Below are positions 8,542 through 17,299 of a stretch of DNA of 64,000 nucleotides, piece after piece. The DNA is from Streptomyces sp. CC0208 (lineage in GTDB: Bacteria > Actinomycetota > Actinomycetes > Streptomycetales > Streptomycetaceae): assembly GCF_003443735.1 (NCBI RefSeq), contig NZ_CP031969.1, forward strand, positions 372,001 to 436,000. Reading direction: 5' to 3'. Every line of letters starts with the position of its first letter. Within the stretch, counting starts at the first letter, position 1. The notes below the pieces were generated by a model that saw nothing but the letters and a program-made list of their open reading frames with translations, searched no databases and was not told where the DNA came from. A program made the translations under genes and the position numbers.

Positions 8542-8922
8542 ATGTCGTCCGGGTACGGCTTTCGCCCCTGGGCTCTCGGCGTGCGGTTCGTGTTGGAGCT
8601 GGTGGCCCTGGCGTGCTTCGGCTTCTGGGCGTGGGTCACCGCGCCCGCGTCCCTGCAGTGTGTCTCCGTGATCGCCGTACCCGTGGTCGTGGCTGTGCTG
8701 TGGGGGGCGTTCGCCACTCCGGATGATGCGTCCCGGTCCGGGAAGACCGTGATCGCGACCCCTGGCCCGCTGCGGTTCCTGCTGGAGTTGGCCGTGTTCT
8801 TCGGTGGTGCGGCGGCCTTGTACGCGGCGGGAGCCCACACTTCCGCCACACTGCTCGGCGCCGCGCTGGTCGTGTACCACCTTCTGTCCTGGGACCGGGT
8901 CCTGTGGCTGCTCAGGCACTGA
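8542..8922 (+). CDS. YrdB family (DUF2568) small membrane protein
   Basis: 126 residues from the ATG at 8542, preceded by GGAAG; the frame is open further upstream but without coding signature. Four hydrophobic helices are visible (about residues 10-28, 34-50, 68-85, 92-112). The phrases LRFVLELVALACFGFWAW-like and GAFATPDDASRSGK, and the C-terminal HLLSWDR, fit the YrdB/DUF2568 family, known mainly from Bacillus and actinomycetes and without assigned function. Single gene, no clear operon partner. Confidence 0.8.
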   Translation: MSSGYGFRPWALGVRFVLELVALACFGFWAWVTAPASLQCVSVIAVPVVVAVLWGAFATPDDASRSGKTVIATPGPLRFLLELAVFFGGAAALYAAGAHTSATLLGAALVVYHLLSWDRVLWLLRH

Positions 8923-9076
8923 GTACGGTTCTTCTCGCGAAGGCCCTTCCCCGGGGCGAGGCTTGACCTTCCGTCTCGGATCACGTCGGCGACTGAGCCA
9001 TCCCCTCCGGCTGGACTCACCCACCAACCCACAGCCATCCGACCTATACTCCAACTCCCTTCCACGCGCCCCCCAT

Positions 9077-9127
9077 TGACACCCTTCCGCACCTCCTCAA
9101 TCAATCAAGACATCCGATGATTGAGGA
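9077..9127 (+). promoter_or_regulatory. Promoter-like element and inverted repeat before the GH29 gene
   Basis: TTGACA at 9077-9082 is a consensus -35 hexamer; a weak -10 candidate lies about 17 bp downstream. A perfect inverted repeat, CCTCAATCA (9096-9104) and TGATTGAGG (9119-9127), overlaps the GAGGAG ribosome binding site. It could be an operator or an RNA hairpin that hides the binding site. Confidence 0.45.
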
Positions 9128-9133
9128 GCCGTC

Positions 9134-11491
9134 ATGAGTACGTATCCAAGACGTCAGGTCCTCGGCGTCACGGCGGGTGTCACTGCCTCGGCCGCACTTT
9201 CCCTCGTCCCCATGACCGACGCCCAGGCTGCTCATGCTGCTCAGGAAGTCGAACAGCACAGGGGGACATGGGCGCCCGTGCCCGCTCCTGTGTCCGTCCC
9301 GCTCGACAGCCTCTACGACAACGACGGCATCGACACCGCCTCCGCACGAGGCGGCGACTTCGACGGCTCCGGCTACACGTTCCCCGGCGAGGAGCTCCCG
9401 GCCGGCCGGGTGGAGGTGGACGGCGTTCCGTTCGTCTTCCCGTCCTCGGCCGTGGGCGCGAAGAACAACCTCGTTGCGCTCGGTCAGCGCATCGACCTGC
9501 CCAAGGGCCGCTACCTGGCGGCCTACTTCCTCACCTCGGGGAGTTACGGCAACGCCTCGGGCAAGGCGACCGTGCACTACGCGGACGGCTCGACCACGAC
9601 GGCCGGCCTCACCGGAGCCGACTGGTACGCGGCGGGCGGCTCGCTGTCGGCGCCGTACCGCTACGGTCCGGACGGCGCGAAGGACGAACACGGCGTCGGC
9701 ATCGGCACCTCGGAGGTGTGGGTCGATCCGCAGCGTGAGGCGATCGCCATCACGTTGCCGGTCACCGCCGCACCAGCGCCGAACCAGACCTCGCTGCACG
9801 TGTTCGCGCTCTCCCTCCAGCCGGTCGCCCAGGGCCGCGCGCTGGTCCTGCGCGACGTGCACTCCACGAACTCGCTCCTGACGTCCACCGGCGCCCAGAG
9901 CGTCGAGGCCATCGTCGTCAACGCGGGTACCGCCGCCGTGTTGGCCGGCGACGACGTGTCGGTACGGGTCACGGTGCCGGGCGCCCGGACCGTGGAGCCC
10001 GCCGCCGTCCGCCGACTCGACCCCGGCGAGCAGGCTCGCGTCCGCATCGGCATCCGCAACCGCACGGGGACGGCACCCGGCACGTCCCAGGACGGCGTGG
10101 TGACGGTCACCGGCCGGGGCGCCACGGCCGCCACGCGGCGCAGCCGGCTGTCCCTCGGCGTCGCCGACTACCAGCCGACCGAGACCTCCCTCTCCGGTCA
10201 CCAGGCGCCGTACTGGTTCCACAGCGCCAAGTTCGGCATTTTCATCCACTGGGGCGTGTACTCGGTGCCCGCCTGGTCGCCGGTCGGCAAGCAGTACGCC
10301 GAGTGGTACTGGAACCACATGCAGGATCCGGCCAATGCCGTCTACGACTATCACCGGCGGACGTACGGCGAGAACTTCGCGTACGACGACTTCATCCCCC
10401 TGTTCAGGGCGGAGAAGTTCGACCCGCGCGCCTGGGTCGAACTGTTCCGGGACGCCGGCGCCCAGTACCACGTGCTGACCTCCAAGCACCACGAGGGCTT
10501 CGCCCTGTGGGACACCAAGGCCTCCGACCGCAACGCCGTGAAGATGGGCCCGAAGCGCGACCTGGTCAAGGAGCTGTTCGAGGCGTCCCGGCGCTATACG
10601 CCCGAACTCCACCGCGGCCTCTACTTCTCGATGCCCGAGTGGTTCAACCCGGACCAGCCCTGGATGGGCCACGCCCCGCGCAACCCGTACACCCTCGACC
10701 CCGTGCCCTACACGGGATACAGCGCGGGCAAGGACTTCGTGAAGGACTATCAGGCCCCGCAGATGCTGGAGCTGATCCACGGGTACGACCCGGAGCTCAT
10801 CTGGTGCGACATCGGCGGCGCCAACGACAGCGTGCACGTGCTCGCGGAGTACTTCAACCACGCCAAGAACCGGCCCCGTCCCATCGACGTCACGGTCAAC
10901 AACCGCTCGGGCATCTCCTTCCACGACTTCACGACGCCCGAGTACACGACGTACGACAACACCGTGATCGCCAAATGGGAGTCCAGCCGCGGCCTGGACC
11001 CCTTCAGCTACGGCTACAACCAGGCCACGCCCGACGGTTCCTACATGACGACGGAAGAGGTGGTGCACAGCCTGGTGGACATCGTCTCCAAGAACGGCAA
11101 CTTCCTGCTGGACATCGGCCCGCGCGCCGACGGCACCATCCCGGAGATCATGCAGACGCGGCTGCGGGAGACGGGTCAGTGGCTGCGGACGAACGGCGAA
11201 GCCGTCTACGACACGACGTACTGGTCGAAGACGGCGGAACTGGGTGAGGACCTCCGCTTCACCGTCCGCCCGAACCGGGCCTTCTACATCCACTCCCTGG
11301 CCCAGCCGGGCTCAAGGCTCACCATCGAGGCGCCGGTGCCGATCCGCAGCGGGGACACGGTGACGATGCTGGGCCACGGCCGGCCACTGAGCTGGACCGT
11401 TCGCAACGGAGCGCTGGTGATCGACGTCCCCGCGGCAGCGCGCAAGGCAGGTCAGCACGTGTGGGTCTTCAAGGTGAAGTGGAGCTCCTGA
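9134..11491 (+). CDS. Secreted GH29 alpha-L-fucosidase with N-terminal accessory domains
   Basis: 785 residues. A Tat-type signal (RRQVLG at residues 6-11, then an Ala-rich helix) directs export. Residues about 45-230 form an accessory beta-sandwich (YDNDGIDTASARGGDFDGSGYTFP-like opening), followed by a domain of the alpha-galactosidase NEW3 type. The GH29 barrel begins near residue 350 (WFHSAKFGIFIHWGVYSVPAW, the family signature) and carries the substrate-binding EYAEWYWNHM-like and SKHHEGFALWDT motifs. ELIWCDIGG places the nucleophile at Asp559. GH29 enzymes remove terminal alpha-L-fucose. The gene is separate from, but only 2 kb from, the beta-helix gene and GntR operator, suggesting joint use on fucosylated wall polymers (inference). 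Confidence 0.88.
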   Translation: MSTYPRRQVLGVTAGVTASAALSLVPMTDAQAAHAAQEVEQHRGTWAPVPAPVSVPLDSLYDNDGIDTASARGGDFDGSGYTFPGEELPAGRVEVDGVPFVFPSSAVGAKNNLVALGQRIDLPKGRYLAAYFLTSGSYGNASGKATVHYADGSTTTAGLTGADWYAAGGSLSAPYRYGPDGAKDEHGVGIGTSEVWVDPQREAIAITLPVTAAPAPNQTSLHVFALSLQPVAQGRALVLRDVHSTNSLLTSTGAQSVEAIVVNAGTAAVLAGDDVSVRVTVPGARTVEPAAVRRLDPGEQARVRIGIRNRTGTAPGTSQDGVVTVTGRGATAATRRSRLSLGVADYQPTETSLSGHQAPYWFHSAKFGIFIHWGVYSVPAWSPVGKQYAEWYWNHMQDPANAVYDYHRRTYGENFAYDDFIPLFRAEKFDPRAWVELFRDAGAQYHVLTSKHHEGFALWDTKASDRNAVKMGPKRDLVKELFEASRRYTPELHRGLYFSMPEWFNPDQPWMGHAPRNPYTLDPVPYTGYSAGKDFVKDYQAPQMLELIHGYDPELIWCDIGGANDSVHVLAEYFNHAKNRPRPIDVTVNNRSGISFHDFTTPEYTTYDNTVIAKWESSRGLDPFSYGYNQATPDGSYMTTEEVVHSLVDIVSKNGNFLLDIGPRADGTIPEIMQTRLRETGQWLRTNGEAVYDTTYWSKTAELGEDLRFTVRPNRAFYIHSLAQPGSRLTIEAPVPIRSGDTVTMLGHGRPLSWTVRNGALVIDVPAAARKAGQHVWVFKVKWSS

Positions 11492-11603
11492 CCCGACCGC
11501 ACCGAACCGACAGCCGTTCCTGCGCGTCATGTGGTGTTCGATCCGGGCTCCGTGGGGATTCCCGTCCTGTGCAGCCCCTCGCCCAGCGAACGGAGCCGAC
11601 ACG

Positions 11604-11723
11604 GAGTACCCGGATCTGTCCGCACTGCCCGCGGAGTTGCGGGAGGACGTGACCGCGCGTGGTTCGCTCAACGTCCTCCGGATGATGATGCACTCCCCCG
11701 CGCCGGCACCGGGCGTGCTGGCG
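11604..11723 (+). pseudogene. Carboxymuconolactone decarboxylase family fragment (N-terminal)
   Basis: The plus frame reads EYPDLSALPAELREDV, then LNVLRMMMHSPAPAPGVLA. This resembles the first 40 residues of CMD/AhpD-like proteins, which commonly read LNVFRMLAHAPAL followed by a helix. Nothing of the catalytic EHxxH-type or CxxC core follows, and no start with a binding site is present. A truncated relic; family call is moderate. Confidence 0.4.
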
Positions 11724-11746
11724 CACCGTGACGGTGCCCGGTACTT

Positions 11747-12745
11747 CTATCCCCCGGGCAGGACAGGAGCGGACCCGGCCGCGTCCGTGGAGCGGGCATT
11801 GACGCATTCCTTGTCGCCGCCGCCCGCGGGGCTGAAGCAGACTTGCACGGGGGTTCCGGGGCTGACCACGCTCATGAGGGTGTGGACGTAGGTCTCGGCC
11901 TCGTTGCGGGTGGTGACCTGGGCAGTGTGAAGGGAAGCGTGCCGGCCTCCCACCCGAATCTCGACGCGGTCCTTCATGACGGCGCCCCACATCCGGGCCC
12001 AACTCGTCCCGCATTCCTGGCTGTAGCGGATCTGGATCCAGGCACCGGTGGCGGTCTCGTGTTCGGCGAGGGTCAGCGGTTGGGCACCGCATCGCATCAC
12101 GATCGGGTCCTTGTTCTGACAGGTCGTGTGTCGGCAGAGCGTCCCCGTGACCGCGGAGGGCGTGGGGGTGGGTGCCGCCTCCTCGCGGTGCGTCGAGGGA
12201 AGGTGAGTGAGCACGAGCGCCCCGAGGACGACGGCACAGGTCGACAGAAGGGCGGCGACGATGTTCGTCGCGCGCCGGTGGCCGGTCGGGAGAGTGCGCG
12301 GGTGGTGGGCGCCGCCCGGGACCGTCTCGCTCGGGCCGGTGGCAGGCGGACGGGTGGGGGAAGCGACGGTGTCGTTGTGAGCCGTCTCGCCGGTGGCGGC
12401 GTCGGGTGGGACAGGGGCGGAGCCTGCGGCCGGTGTGTCCGCCCCGGTGGCCGTGCGCTGTCGAACCGGTGTCCCCCCTACCGGCCCGCCGCCTTCCGTC
12501 CGGTCCGTGCGGGCGATGTCCAGGAGTGCCAGCGCATGGTCGGCGGGTTCGTCGGCGAGACGGCACAGCTCGTTGACCGCGCTGCGCGGCGGCAGGCTCT
12601 TGCCGTTGAGGTAGCGCTCCCAGGACGACTTGCTGTAGGTGGTCGCGTTCGCGAGCTGCGCGAGGCTCAGTCCGGTGCGCTGCCGCAACTGCTGGAGTAC
12701 GGCGGCCAGTCGTGCGCCCGGCGGTGACGGTGCGCCGGGTGTCAT
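11747..12745 (-). CDS. Membrane-tethered HTH protein with extracytoplasmic DUF2690 domain
   Basis: 332 residues. The ATG at 12745 overlaps the TGA of the upstream gene (ATGA), so it is translationally coupled to it. Residues about 12-60 are an XRE-like helix-turn-helix (GLSLAQLANATTYSKSSWERYLNG). A Pro/Thr/Ala-rich linker leads to one membrane helix at about 160-182. The C-terminal part is DUF2690, with several cysteines (TLCRHTTCQNKDP, CGTSWA, VCFSP). The predicted topology is DNA-binding domain inside, DUF2690 outside. Its HTH is clearly paralogous to that of its partner (YSxxSWERYLxGxSLPP). A one-component transmembrane regulator is the simplest reading; ligand and targets are unknown. Confidence 0.8.
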   Translation of the reverse strand: MTPGAPSPPGARLAAVLQQLRQRTGLSLAQLANATTYSKSSWERYLNGKSLPPRSAVNELCRLADEPADHALALLDIARTDRTEGGGPVGGTPVRQRTATGADTPAAGSAPVPPDAATGETAHNDTVASPTRPPATGPSETVPGGAHHPRTLPTGHRRATNIVAALLSTCAVVLGALVLTHLPSTHREEAAPTPTPSAVTGTLCRHTTCQNKDPIVMRCGAQPLTLAEHETATGAWIQIRYSQECGTSWARMWGAVMKDRVEIRVGGRHASLHTAQVTTRNEAETYVHTLMSVVSPGTPVQVCFSPAGGGDKECVNARSTDAAGSAPVLPGG

Positions 12746-13557
12746 CCCCGCAGCGCCTTCCACGAGCGCGGCCCCAGGATGCCGTCGGCGTCAAGACCCT
12801 CGCGATCCTGGAACGTCTTGACCGCTCGCAGCGTCAGCGGGCCGAACATACCGTCGATCCCGCCGGGTGAGATGCCTGCCCGGCGCAGCAGGCACTGCGC
12901 CTCCGCGACGTCGGCGCCGCTGGCACCGTAGCCGATCTCGGTGTTGCGGCCCTTGTTGACGCCCGCCGACCAGCGCCCGTCGACCCGTGCGATGCGGCAG
13001 GTGTAGGAGGGCGGCGGGGAGGCCGCGGTGGTGCGGGGCGAAACGGTGACGGCTGCCTGGCCGGCGTCGTCGTCGAGGCGCAGCATGAGCAGCAGCACCG
13101 CCGAGAGGGCTACGGCCAAGGCGGCGACGCCTGCGGTGAGAGCGATGTGGGGGAAGCGGCCGGGGGCCGGTTCGGAGGCCCGGGGTGGCGTGGGTGCGGT
13201 CGGCGCGGCCGTTGTCTCGGAGTGCGGAGCCGTCGAACCGGCCGGTTGCTCCTGAACCCCCTCACGCTGTACGGCGGGTCTTGCGCGGCGGCCGTCCCGG
13301 CAGTCGGCGGCGATCTCGTGCAGCGCGAACAGGGGGACGGGGTCGGTGCCGGTGATCTGGGCCAGCGCATTCACGGCCTCCCACGGTGGCAGCGACGTTC
13401 CGCCCAGGTAGCGCTCCCACGATTTGGCGCTGTAGCCGGTCTTGGCCGCGAGCTGTCGCATCGTCAGTTCGCTGTGGTCCTTCAGTAGGCGTAAGCGGAT
13501 CACCAACTGCCGTGCGCTGGGGTCCAGTTCCGCGGGCAGCGTCTTGGAGCGCGGCAT
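12742..13557 (-). CDS. Membrane-tethered HTH protein with extracytoplasmic peptidoglycan-binding domain
   Basis: 271 residues from the ATG at 13557, which follows GGGGGAAAC; upstream in-frame starts lack a binding site. Residues 15-66 form an XRE-like HTH (LTMRQLAAKTGYSAKSWERYLGG). A linker and one membrane helix (about 137-161) follow. Residues about 205-270 are a PG_binding_1 domain (GADVAEAQCLLRRAG, GIDGMFGPLTLRAVKTFQ, DGILGPRSW). The DNA-binding domain would face the cytoplasm and the peptidoglycan-binding domain the cell wall. It is coupled to the DUF2690 partner and divergent from two secreted peptidoglycan-binding proteins, so it may sense wall material and control them (inference). 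Confidence 0.8.
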   Translation of the reverse strand: MPRSKTLPAELDPSARQLVIRLRLLKDHSELTMRQLAAKTGYSAKSWERYLGGTSLPPWEAVNALAQITGTDPVPLFALHEIAADCRDGRRARPAVQREGVQEQPAGSTAPHSETTAAPTAPTPPRASEPAPGRFPHIALTAGVAALAVALSAVLLLMLRLDDDAGQAAVTVSPRTTAASPPPSYTCRIARVDGRWSAGVNKGRNTEIGYGASGADVAEAQCLLRRAGISPGGIDGMFGPLTLRAVKTFQDREGLDADGILGPRSWKALRG

Positions 13558-13832
13558 GTTTCCCCCAAAGCGGTCATCAGCATGGTCGTGTGCGTGCACA
13601 GCGGTCCCCTCCGCTTCTGCGCATTCTGCATGAGCACGCCACATCTGTCACAGGTGTCCCGCACCACCGTCCCACCGGTTGCTGTCTGCGCAGGTCAGCA
13701 GGGTGGTCGTCCCGTAAGACCGCCACTTGGGACGCAGCCGTGGCCGCCGTGCCCGGGTGCCGTGCACCTTTGTCTCGCCACCTGGCCCGCTCGGCGTGAC
13801 AGGTGCAGACCCCACAAACGAAAGAGGAACGC

Positions 13833-14279
13833 ATGCGACCGAACGCTCTGGGCAGGACCATCGCCGGTGTCATCGCCGTTGCCGGCATCGCCGCCGGCAG
13901 TGTGGCGACGGCGGGCACGAGCTTCGCGGCGACCACGGGCACCGCGCAGACGGCTGCGGCCGCCCAGCCCGCCGCCGTGGCCGCGACGCAGAACTTCGGT
14001 CTGACCTCGGCCGAGGCCAAGAACGTCCAGAATTTCCTCGCGGACTACTGGGGCTACACGGGCGCCATCGACGGTCAGCTGGGCACCAACAGCTGGAAGG
14101 CCTTCCAGCGCTGCCTCGCGACGTACTGGGGCTACACGGGCGACATCGACGGGGACCCGGGCCCCAACACGATCAAGGCGCTGCAGCGCCTGCTGAAGGA
14201 CGACTACGGCTACACGGGCGCCATCGACGGCATCGCCGGTGCGGGCACCCGGGCGGCGTTCAAGCGCTTCGCCGCCTGA
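13833..14279 (+). CDS. Secreted peptidoglycan-binding protein with three WGYTG repeats
   Basis: 148 residues with ATG at 13833 behind GAGGAA. A Sec signal peptide covers about residues 1-33 (ends SFAA). The mature part holds three short repeats, DYWGYTGAIDG, TYWGYTGDIDG and DYGYTGAIDG, each followed by a helix (SWKAFQR, TIKALQRLL, TRAAFKRF). These are degenerate PG_binding_1 units without any catalytic domain. Divergent from the membrane HTH pair; the start codons are 276 bp apart, leaving room for a shared control region. Probably a cell-wall-bound accessory protein; exact role unknown. Confidence 0.8.
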   Translation: MRPNALGRTIAGVIAVAGIAAGSVATAGTSFAATTGTAQTAAAAQPAAVAATQNFGLTSAEAKNVQNFLADYWGYTGAIDGQLGTNSWKAFQRCLATYWGYTGDIDGDPGPNTIKALQRLLKDDYGYTGAIDGIAGAGTRAAFKRFAA

Positions 14280-14340
14280 CCGGTACGACCCCGCTCGACC
14301 GGTACGACGTGCCGTTCGGGCTGATCGTCGAGTGACCGAC

Positions 14341-14375
14341 CGCGGCCCGTCCTTGCCCGGCAAGGACGGGCCGCG
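14341..14375 (+). terminator. Strong hairpin terminator
   Basis: Arms 14341-14357 and 14359-14375 are perfectly complementary over 17 bp (a real loop would open the innermost pairs). It lies about 60 bp after the stop of the secreted repeat protein and before the CHAP gene. Confidence 0.75.
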
Positions 14376-14430
14376 GATGTGTGTTCCCGCTCCGCCCCAC
14401 GTTCGTCTCGAGAAGGAGAACCTCGCCGCC

Positions 14431-16077
14431 ATGGGAAGACTCGCGTTCCTCGTTCGTGCCGAAGACCAACACCCACCGCTTCCGGCCGCGCGCCGGACCG
14501 GACCGGGCTGGCGGATCCGCGTCGGGACCTTCGCCGCCACCGCGGCCATGGTCTCGGCCGGCATCGTGCTCGGTGCCGGCCCGGCGTCGGCGGCGCCGGC
14601 CCCGATCAAGCTGACCTCCGCGTCCTGCCCCAACGAGATCGTGCAGGGCCAGGCGAGCGGCTGTGTCACGGAGTTGCAGAGGCTGCTCAACGCGCATGGC
14701 GCCGGCCTGGCGGTGGACGGTCAGTTCGGGTCCGCCACGCTGTACGCCGTCCGTGAGTACCAGGCCGCCACCGCGATCGCCGTGGACGGCCGGGTGGGCC
14801 CCGCGACCAAGAGCAAGCTGTACGCGACCGGCGGCTCGGCTCCCGCCCCCGTCAGCCTCAACTCCTCCTCCTGCCCCGCGAACCTCGTCCAGGGTGCCAA
14901 GGGCGGATGCGTCACGGAGCTCCAGCGGCTGCTCATCCACCACGGCTACGTGGTCGACGTGGACGGCGACTTCGGCGCCGGGACCGCGAGTGCCGTCCGC
15001 AGCTTCCAGTCCGCCCACGGCCTCACGGTCGACGGGCAGGTCGGCACGAACACCAAGCGGGCGCTGTACGACACCGACGAGTCGCCGTCGACGGGCCTGG
15101 ACCTGCGGTCGGCCTCCTGCCCGGCGAACATCGTGGAGGGACAGAGCGGCGGTTGCGTCGCCACGCTGCAGTCCCTGCTGAACGGCAAGGGACACAGCCT
15201 CGACGTCGACGGCAGTTTCGGCCCGCAGACCCTGGCGGCCGTGAAGGCGTTCCAGTCCGCGAGCGGCCTCTCCGCCGACGGCGAGGTCGGCCCGAACACC
15301 AAGGCCGCCCTGTACTCGAACATCGGCGGCGGTGGCGGCAACGGCGCGCCCGCCCCGATCAACCTGAACTCCGCCTCCTGCCCGAACGAGATCGTGCAGG
15401 GCCAACACAGCGGCTGTGTCACCGAGTTGCAGAGCCTGCTCAACCACCACGGTGCCGATCTCGCCGTCGACGGCGACTTCGGTCCGCTCACCGACAGTGC
15501 CGTCAGGGACTTCCAGTCCGAGAAGGGCCTCTCGGTCGACGGCCAGGTGGGGCCGAACACCAAGGCCGCCCTGTACGGCGCGGTCACCCCGCCGTCCTCG
15601 CCCCCGCCCGGCGGCGGCTACGCCAAGATCCTCGACGTGGCGGCGGCCGAGGCCGGCACGGTCGAGGGCAGCGCCCGCGCGAACAGCTACGGCTCAGCCG
15701 TGGGTCTCTCGCTGTCCACCAGCAACTACGCCTGGTGCGCGACCTTCGTGAGCTGGGTGGCCAAGCAGACCGGCGCCAGCTCCTACCGCAACACCTATGT
15801 CTCGGGCTGGGTCAAGCAGGCGCGGGCCGGCAACTACCACCTCTCCGTGACGACCAACCCGCAGCCGGGTGACATCGTGGCCTTCGACTGGGACGGCGGA
15901 AGCGACTTCACCGGCGGCCACGAGCACATAGGCATCGTGCGGACGGTGTCCGGGGGATCGTCCTTCACCACGGTCGAGGGCAACACGAGCAACCCGAACG
16001 GCGGCGGGGACGGCGTCTACGTCAAGTCCCGTTCCACGAACAGCGGTTACGACGTGGTCTTCATCCGGGTCCGCTGA
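14431..16077 (+). CDS. Secreted cell-wall hydrolase: four peptidoglycan-binding domains and a C-terminal CHAP domain
   Basis: 548 residues. The ATG at 14431 follows AGAAGGAG at a slightly long spacing; the frame is open upstream but crosses the terminator. The signal peptide helix is at about residues 30-53 (ends ASA). Four PG_binding_1 domains follow, each opening with ASCPxxxVxGxxxGC and containing VDGxFGxxTxxAVxxFQ and a G-N/T-TK-ALY end. A Pro/Gly linker leads to the CHAP domain: YAWCATFVSW puts the nucleophile at Cys436, GHEHIGIV gives His499, and VEGN supplies the third residue. CHAP enzymes are amidases or endopeptidases of peptidoglycan. The four anchors would fix the enzyme to the wall. 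The gene is isolated by terminators on both sides. Confidence 0.88.
   Translation: MGRLAFLVRAEDQHPPLPAARRTGPGWRIRVGTFAATAAMVSAGIVLGAGPASAAPAPIKLTSASCPNEIVQGQASGCVTELQRLLNAHGAGLAVDGQFGSATLYAVREYQAATAIAVDGRVGPATKSKLYATGGSAPAPVSLNSSSCPANLVQGAKGGCVTELQRLLIHHGYVVDVDGDFGAGTASAVRSFQSAHGLTVDGQVGTNTKRALYDTDESPSTGLDLRSASCPANIVEGQSGGCVATLQSLLNGKGHSLDVDGSFGPQTLAAVKAFQSASGLSADGEVGPNTKAALYSNIGGGGGNGAPAPINLNSASCPNEIVQGQHSGCVTELQSLLNHHGADLAVDGDFGPLTDSAVRDFQSEKGLSVDGQVGPNTKAALYGAVTPPSSPPPGGGYAKILDVAAAEAGTVEGSARANSYGSAVGLSLSTSNYAWCATFVSWVAKQTGASSYRNTYVSGWVKQARAGNYHLSVTTNPQPGDIVAFDWDGGSDFTGGHEHIGIVRTVSGGSSFTTVEGNTSNPNGGGDGVYVKSRSTNSGYDVVFIRVR
14611..15582 (+). repeat. Four tandem intragenic repeats encoding peptidoglycan-binding domains
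   Basis: Units at about 14611-14826, 14854-15072, 15106-15318 and 15358-15582 encode similar domains of about 72 residues. Units 1 and 4 are closest (both contain SCPNEIVQGQ and SGCVTELQ), suggesting duplication or gene conversion within the gene. Confidence 0.8.
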
Positions 16078-16122
16078 GCCGGATTCGCTGGTTCCGCGCC
16101 CCGGGAACACCACGGGCAGGGC

Positions 16123-16166
16123 AGGGCCGCACGGACGCATACGAGGGAGTGCGTCCGCGCGGCCCT
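16123..16166. terminator. Bidirectional hairpin terminator
   Basis: Arms 16123-16139 and 16150-16166 pair over 16 positions with one bulge and a 10-base loop. It separates the CHAP gene from the hydrolase relic on the other strand. Confidence 0.7.
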
Positions 16167-16179
16167 CTGCAGGGGTGCG

Positions 16180-16400
16180 TCAGCTCGTCGCGCGCACCGC
16201 TTCGCGGATCAGGTCCGCGACCGCCTTGGGCTGGGAGACGGCCACGGCGTGCGAGGCACCCTCCAGCGCGACGACGGTCGCCCCGGCCCGCTTGGCGCCG
16301 AAACGCTCGACCTCCGGGTTGATCGCCTGGTCCGAGCCGGCGATCAGCGCCCAGGACGGCTTGGTCTTCCAGGCGGCCGCGGTCTCCTCGAACGATTACC
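16180..16400 (-). pseudogene. C-terminal fragment of an alpha/beta hydrolase
   Basis: The minus frame ends in AVADLIREAVRATS and contains AWKTKPSWALIAGSDQAINP, FGAKRAGATVVALEGASHAV and SQPKA. This is the last third of a chloroperoxidase-like alpha/beta hydrolase, with the catalytic Asp (GSDQAI) and His (SHAV) present. The nucleophile half is missing: homology stops at about 16400 next to unrelated sequence. A deletion scar. Confidence 0.75.
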
Positions 16401-16533
16401 CAGAGTTACGGATCTCGCCTTCCGCCTGTTCAGAGGGGCAGCAACTTGACCGCCGTCCCCATGAGTTGAGGCATCTGACGTCTCCCCCGGCAGCACACGA
16501 GGGCATACCGCGCCGCAGGGCGCCGGCGGGTGT

Positions 16534-17205
16534 TCAGCGCTCCGCGCGGCGGGCCAGCAGGACCGAGTCCTCGGCCTCGACCGGCCCGGTGTCCCGCTTC
16601 AGCGTGCGAGTGCGCTGCTCCACGACGACGGGCTCGAAGTCGTCCGGCAGGCCGGGGAGGAGTTCCCCGGCCAGGAACATCGCCTTGCGGTGACTCTCGG
16701 AGAGGTGCGTGAACTCGTGGGACGGCGCATGTCCGACCACCAGGAGCAACCCACCAGGGGCGACGGCCGCGGCGAGGCGACGGGTCACTTCGACCATGCC
16801 GCCGTCCGGCGCGTGCAGATAGTGGCTGGTGACCAGGTCGTACGAGCGGTCGCCGGCATCGAAAGCCCTGGCGTCCACCTGCCACCAGTCGACGCGGTCT
16901 GCCACGCCGGCCTGCTCGGCATGGCGGGCGGCACGGGCCAGGCCCTCGGCCGAGAAGTCGGCGCCGGTCACGTCCCAGCCCTGCCCGGCCAGCCACACGA
17001 CGTCACCTCCCTCGCCGCAACCGACGTCCAGCGCAGTGCCAGGGGTCAGCTCACCGGCGGCGACGACGAGCTGCGGATTGGGTTCGCCGCTCCAGAACCG
17101 CTCCTGACCCGCGTACCGCTCGTCCCAGGCCGCCGGCTCGAACATCTCGGCGGCCGCCGGTCCGTCGTGCTCGCCGCTTCGGCCGTGGTCGTGGTGTCCT
17201 GACAC
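16534..17205 (-). CDS. Class I SAM-dependent methyltransferase
   Basis: 223 residues from a GTG at 17205, preceded by AAGGGGAGGC; the longer upstream frame has no coding signature. The start is followed by a His/Asp-rich leader (SGHHDHGRSGEHDG) and WDERYAGQERFWSGEPNPQL, typical of thiopurine/tellurite-type methyltransferases. ALDVGCGEGGDVVWLA is motif I; VTGADFSAEGLARA binds the SAM ribose; YDLVTSHYLHAP is motif II/post-II. The substrate cannot be told from sequence. A palindrome at 17300-17314 lies about 95 bp upstream. Confidence 0.85.
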   Translation of the reverse strand: MSGHHDHGRSGEHDGPAAAEMFEPAAWDERYAGQERFWSGEPNPQLVVAAGELTPGTALDVGCGEGGDVVWLAGQGWDVTGADFSAEGLARAARHAEQAGVADRVDWWQVDARAFDAGDRSYDLVTSHYLHAPDGGMVEVTRRLAAAVAPGGLLLVVGHAPSHEFTHLSESHRKAMFLAGELLPGLPDDFEPVVVEQRTRTLKRDTGPVEAEDSVLLARRAER

Positions 17206-17299
17206 CGGATGCCTCCCCTTGCTCGTGACGCTCTGCCGCGCCGCCCCCTGTGGGCATGTCGTCGATGGTGCTCGGGCCTGCACCGATCCGCACGCAAAG

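Noticed and set aside
14611..15582. Regular repeats considered as a CRISPR-like array
   Set aside because: The units are about 220-250 bp, coding and diverged, and correspond to four peptidoglycan-binding domains.
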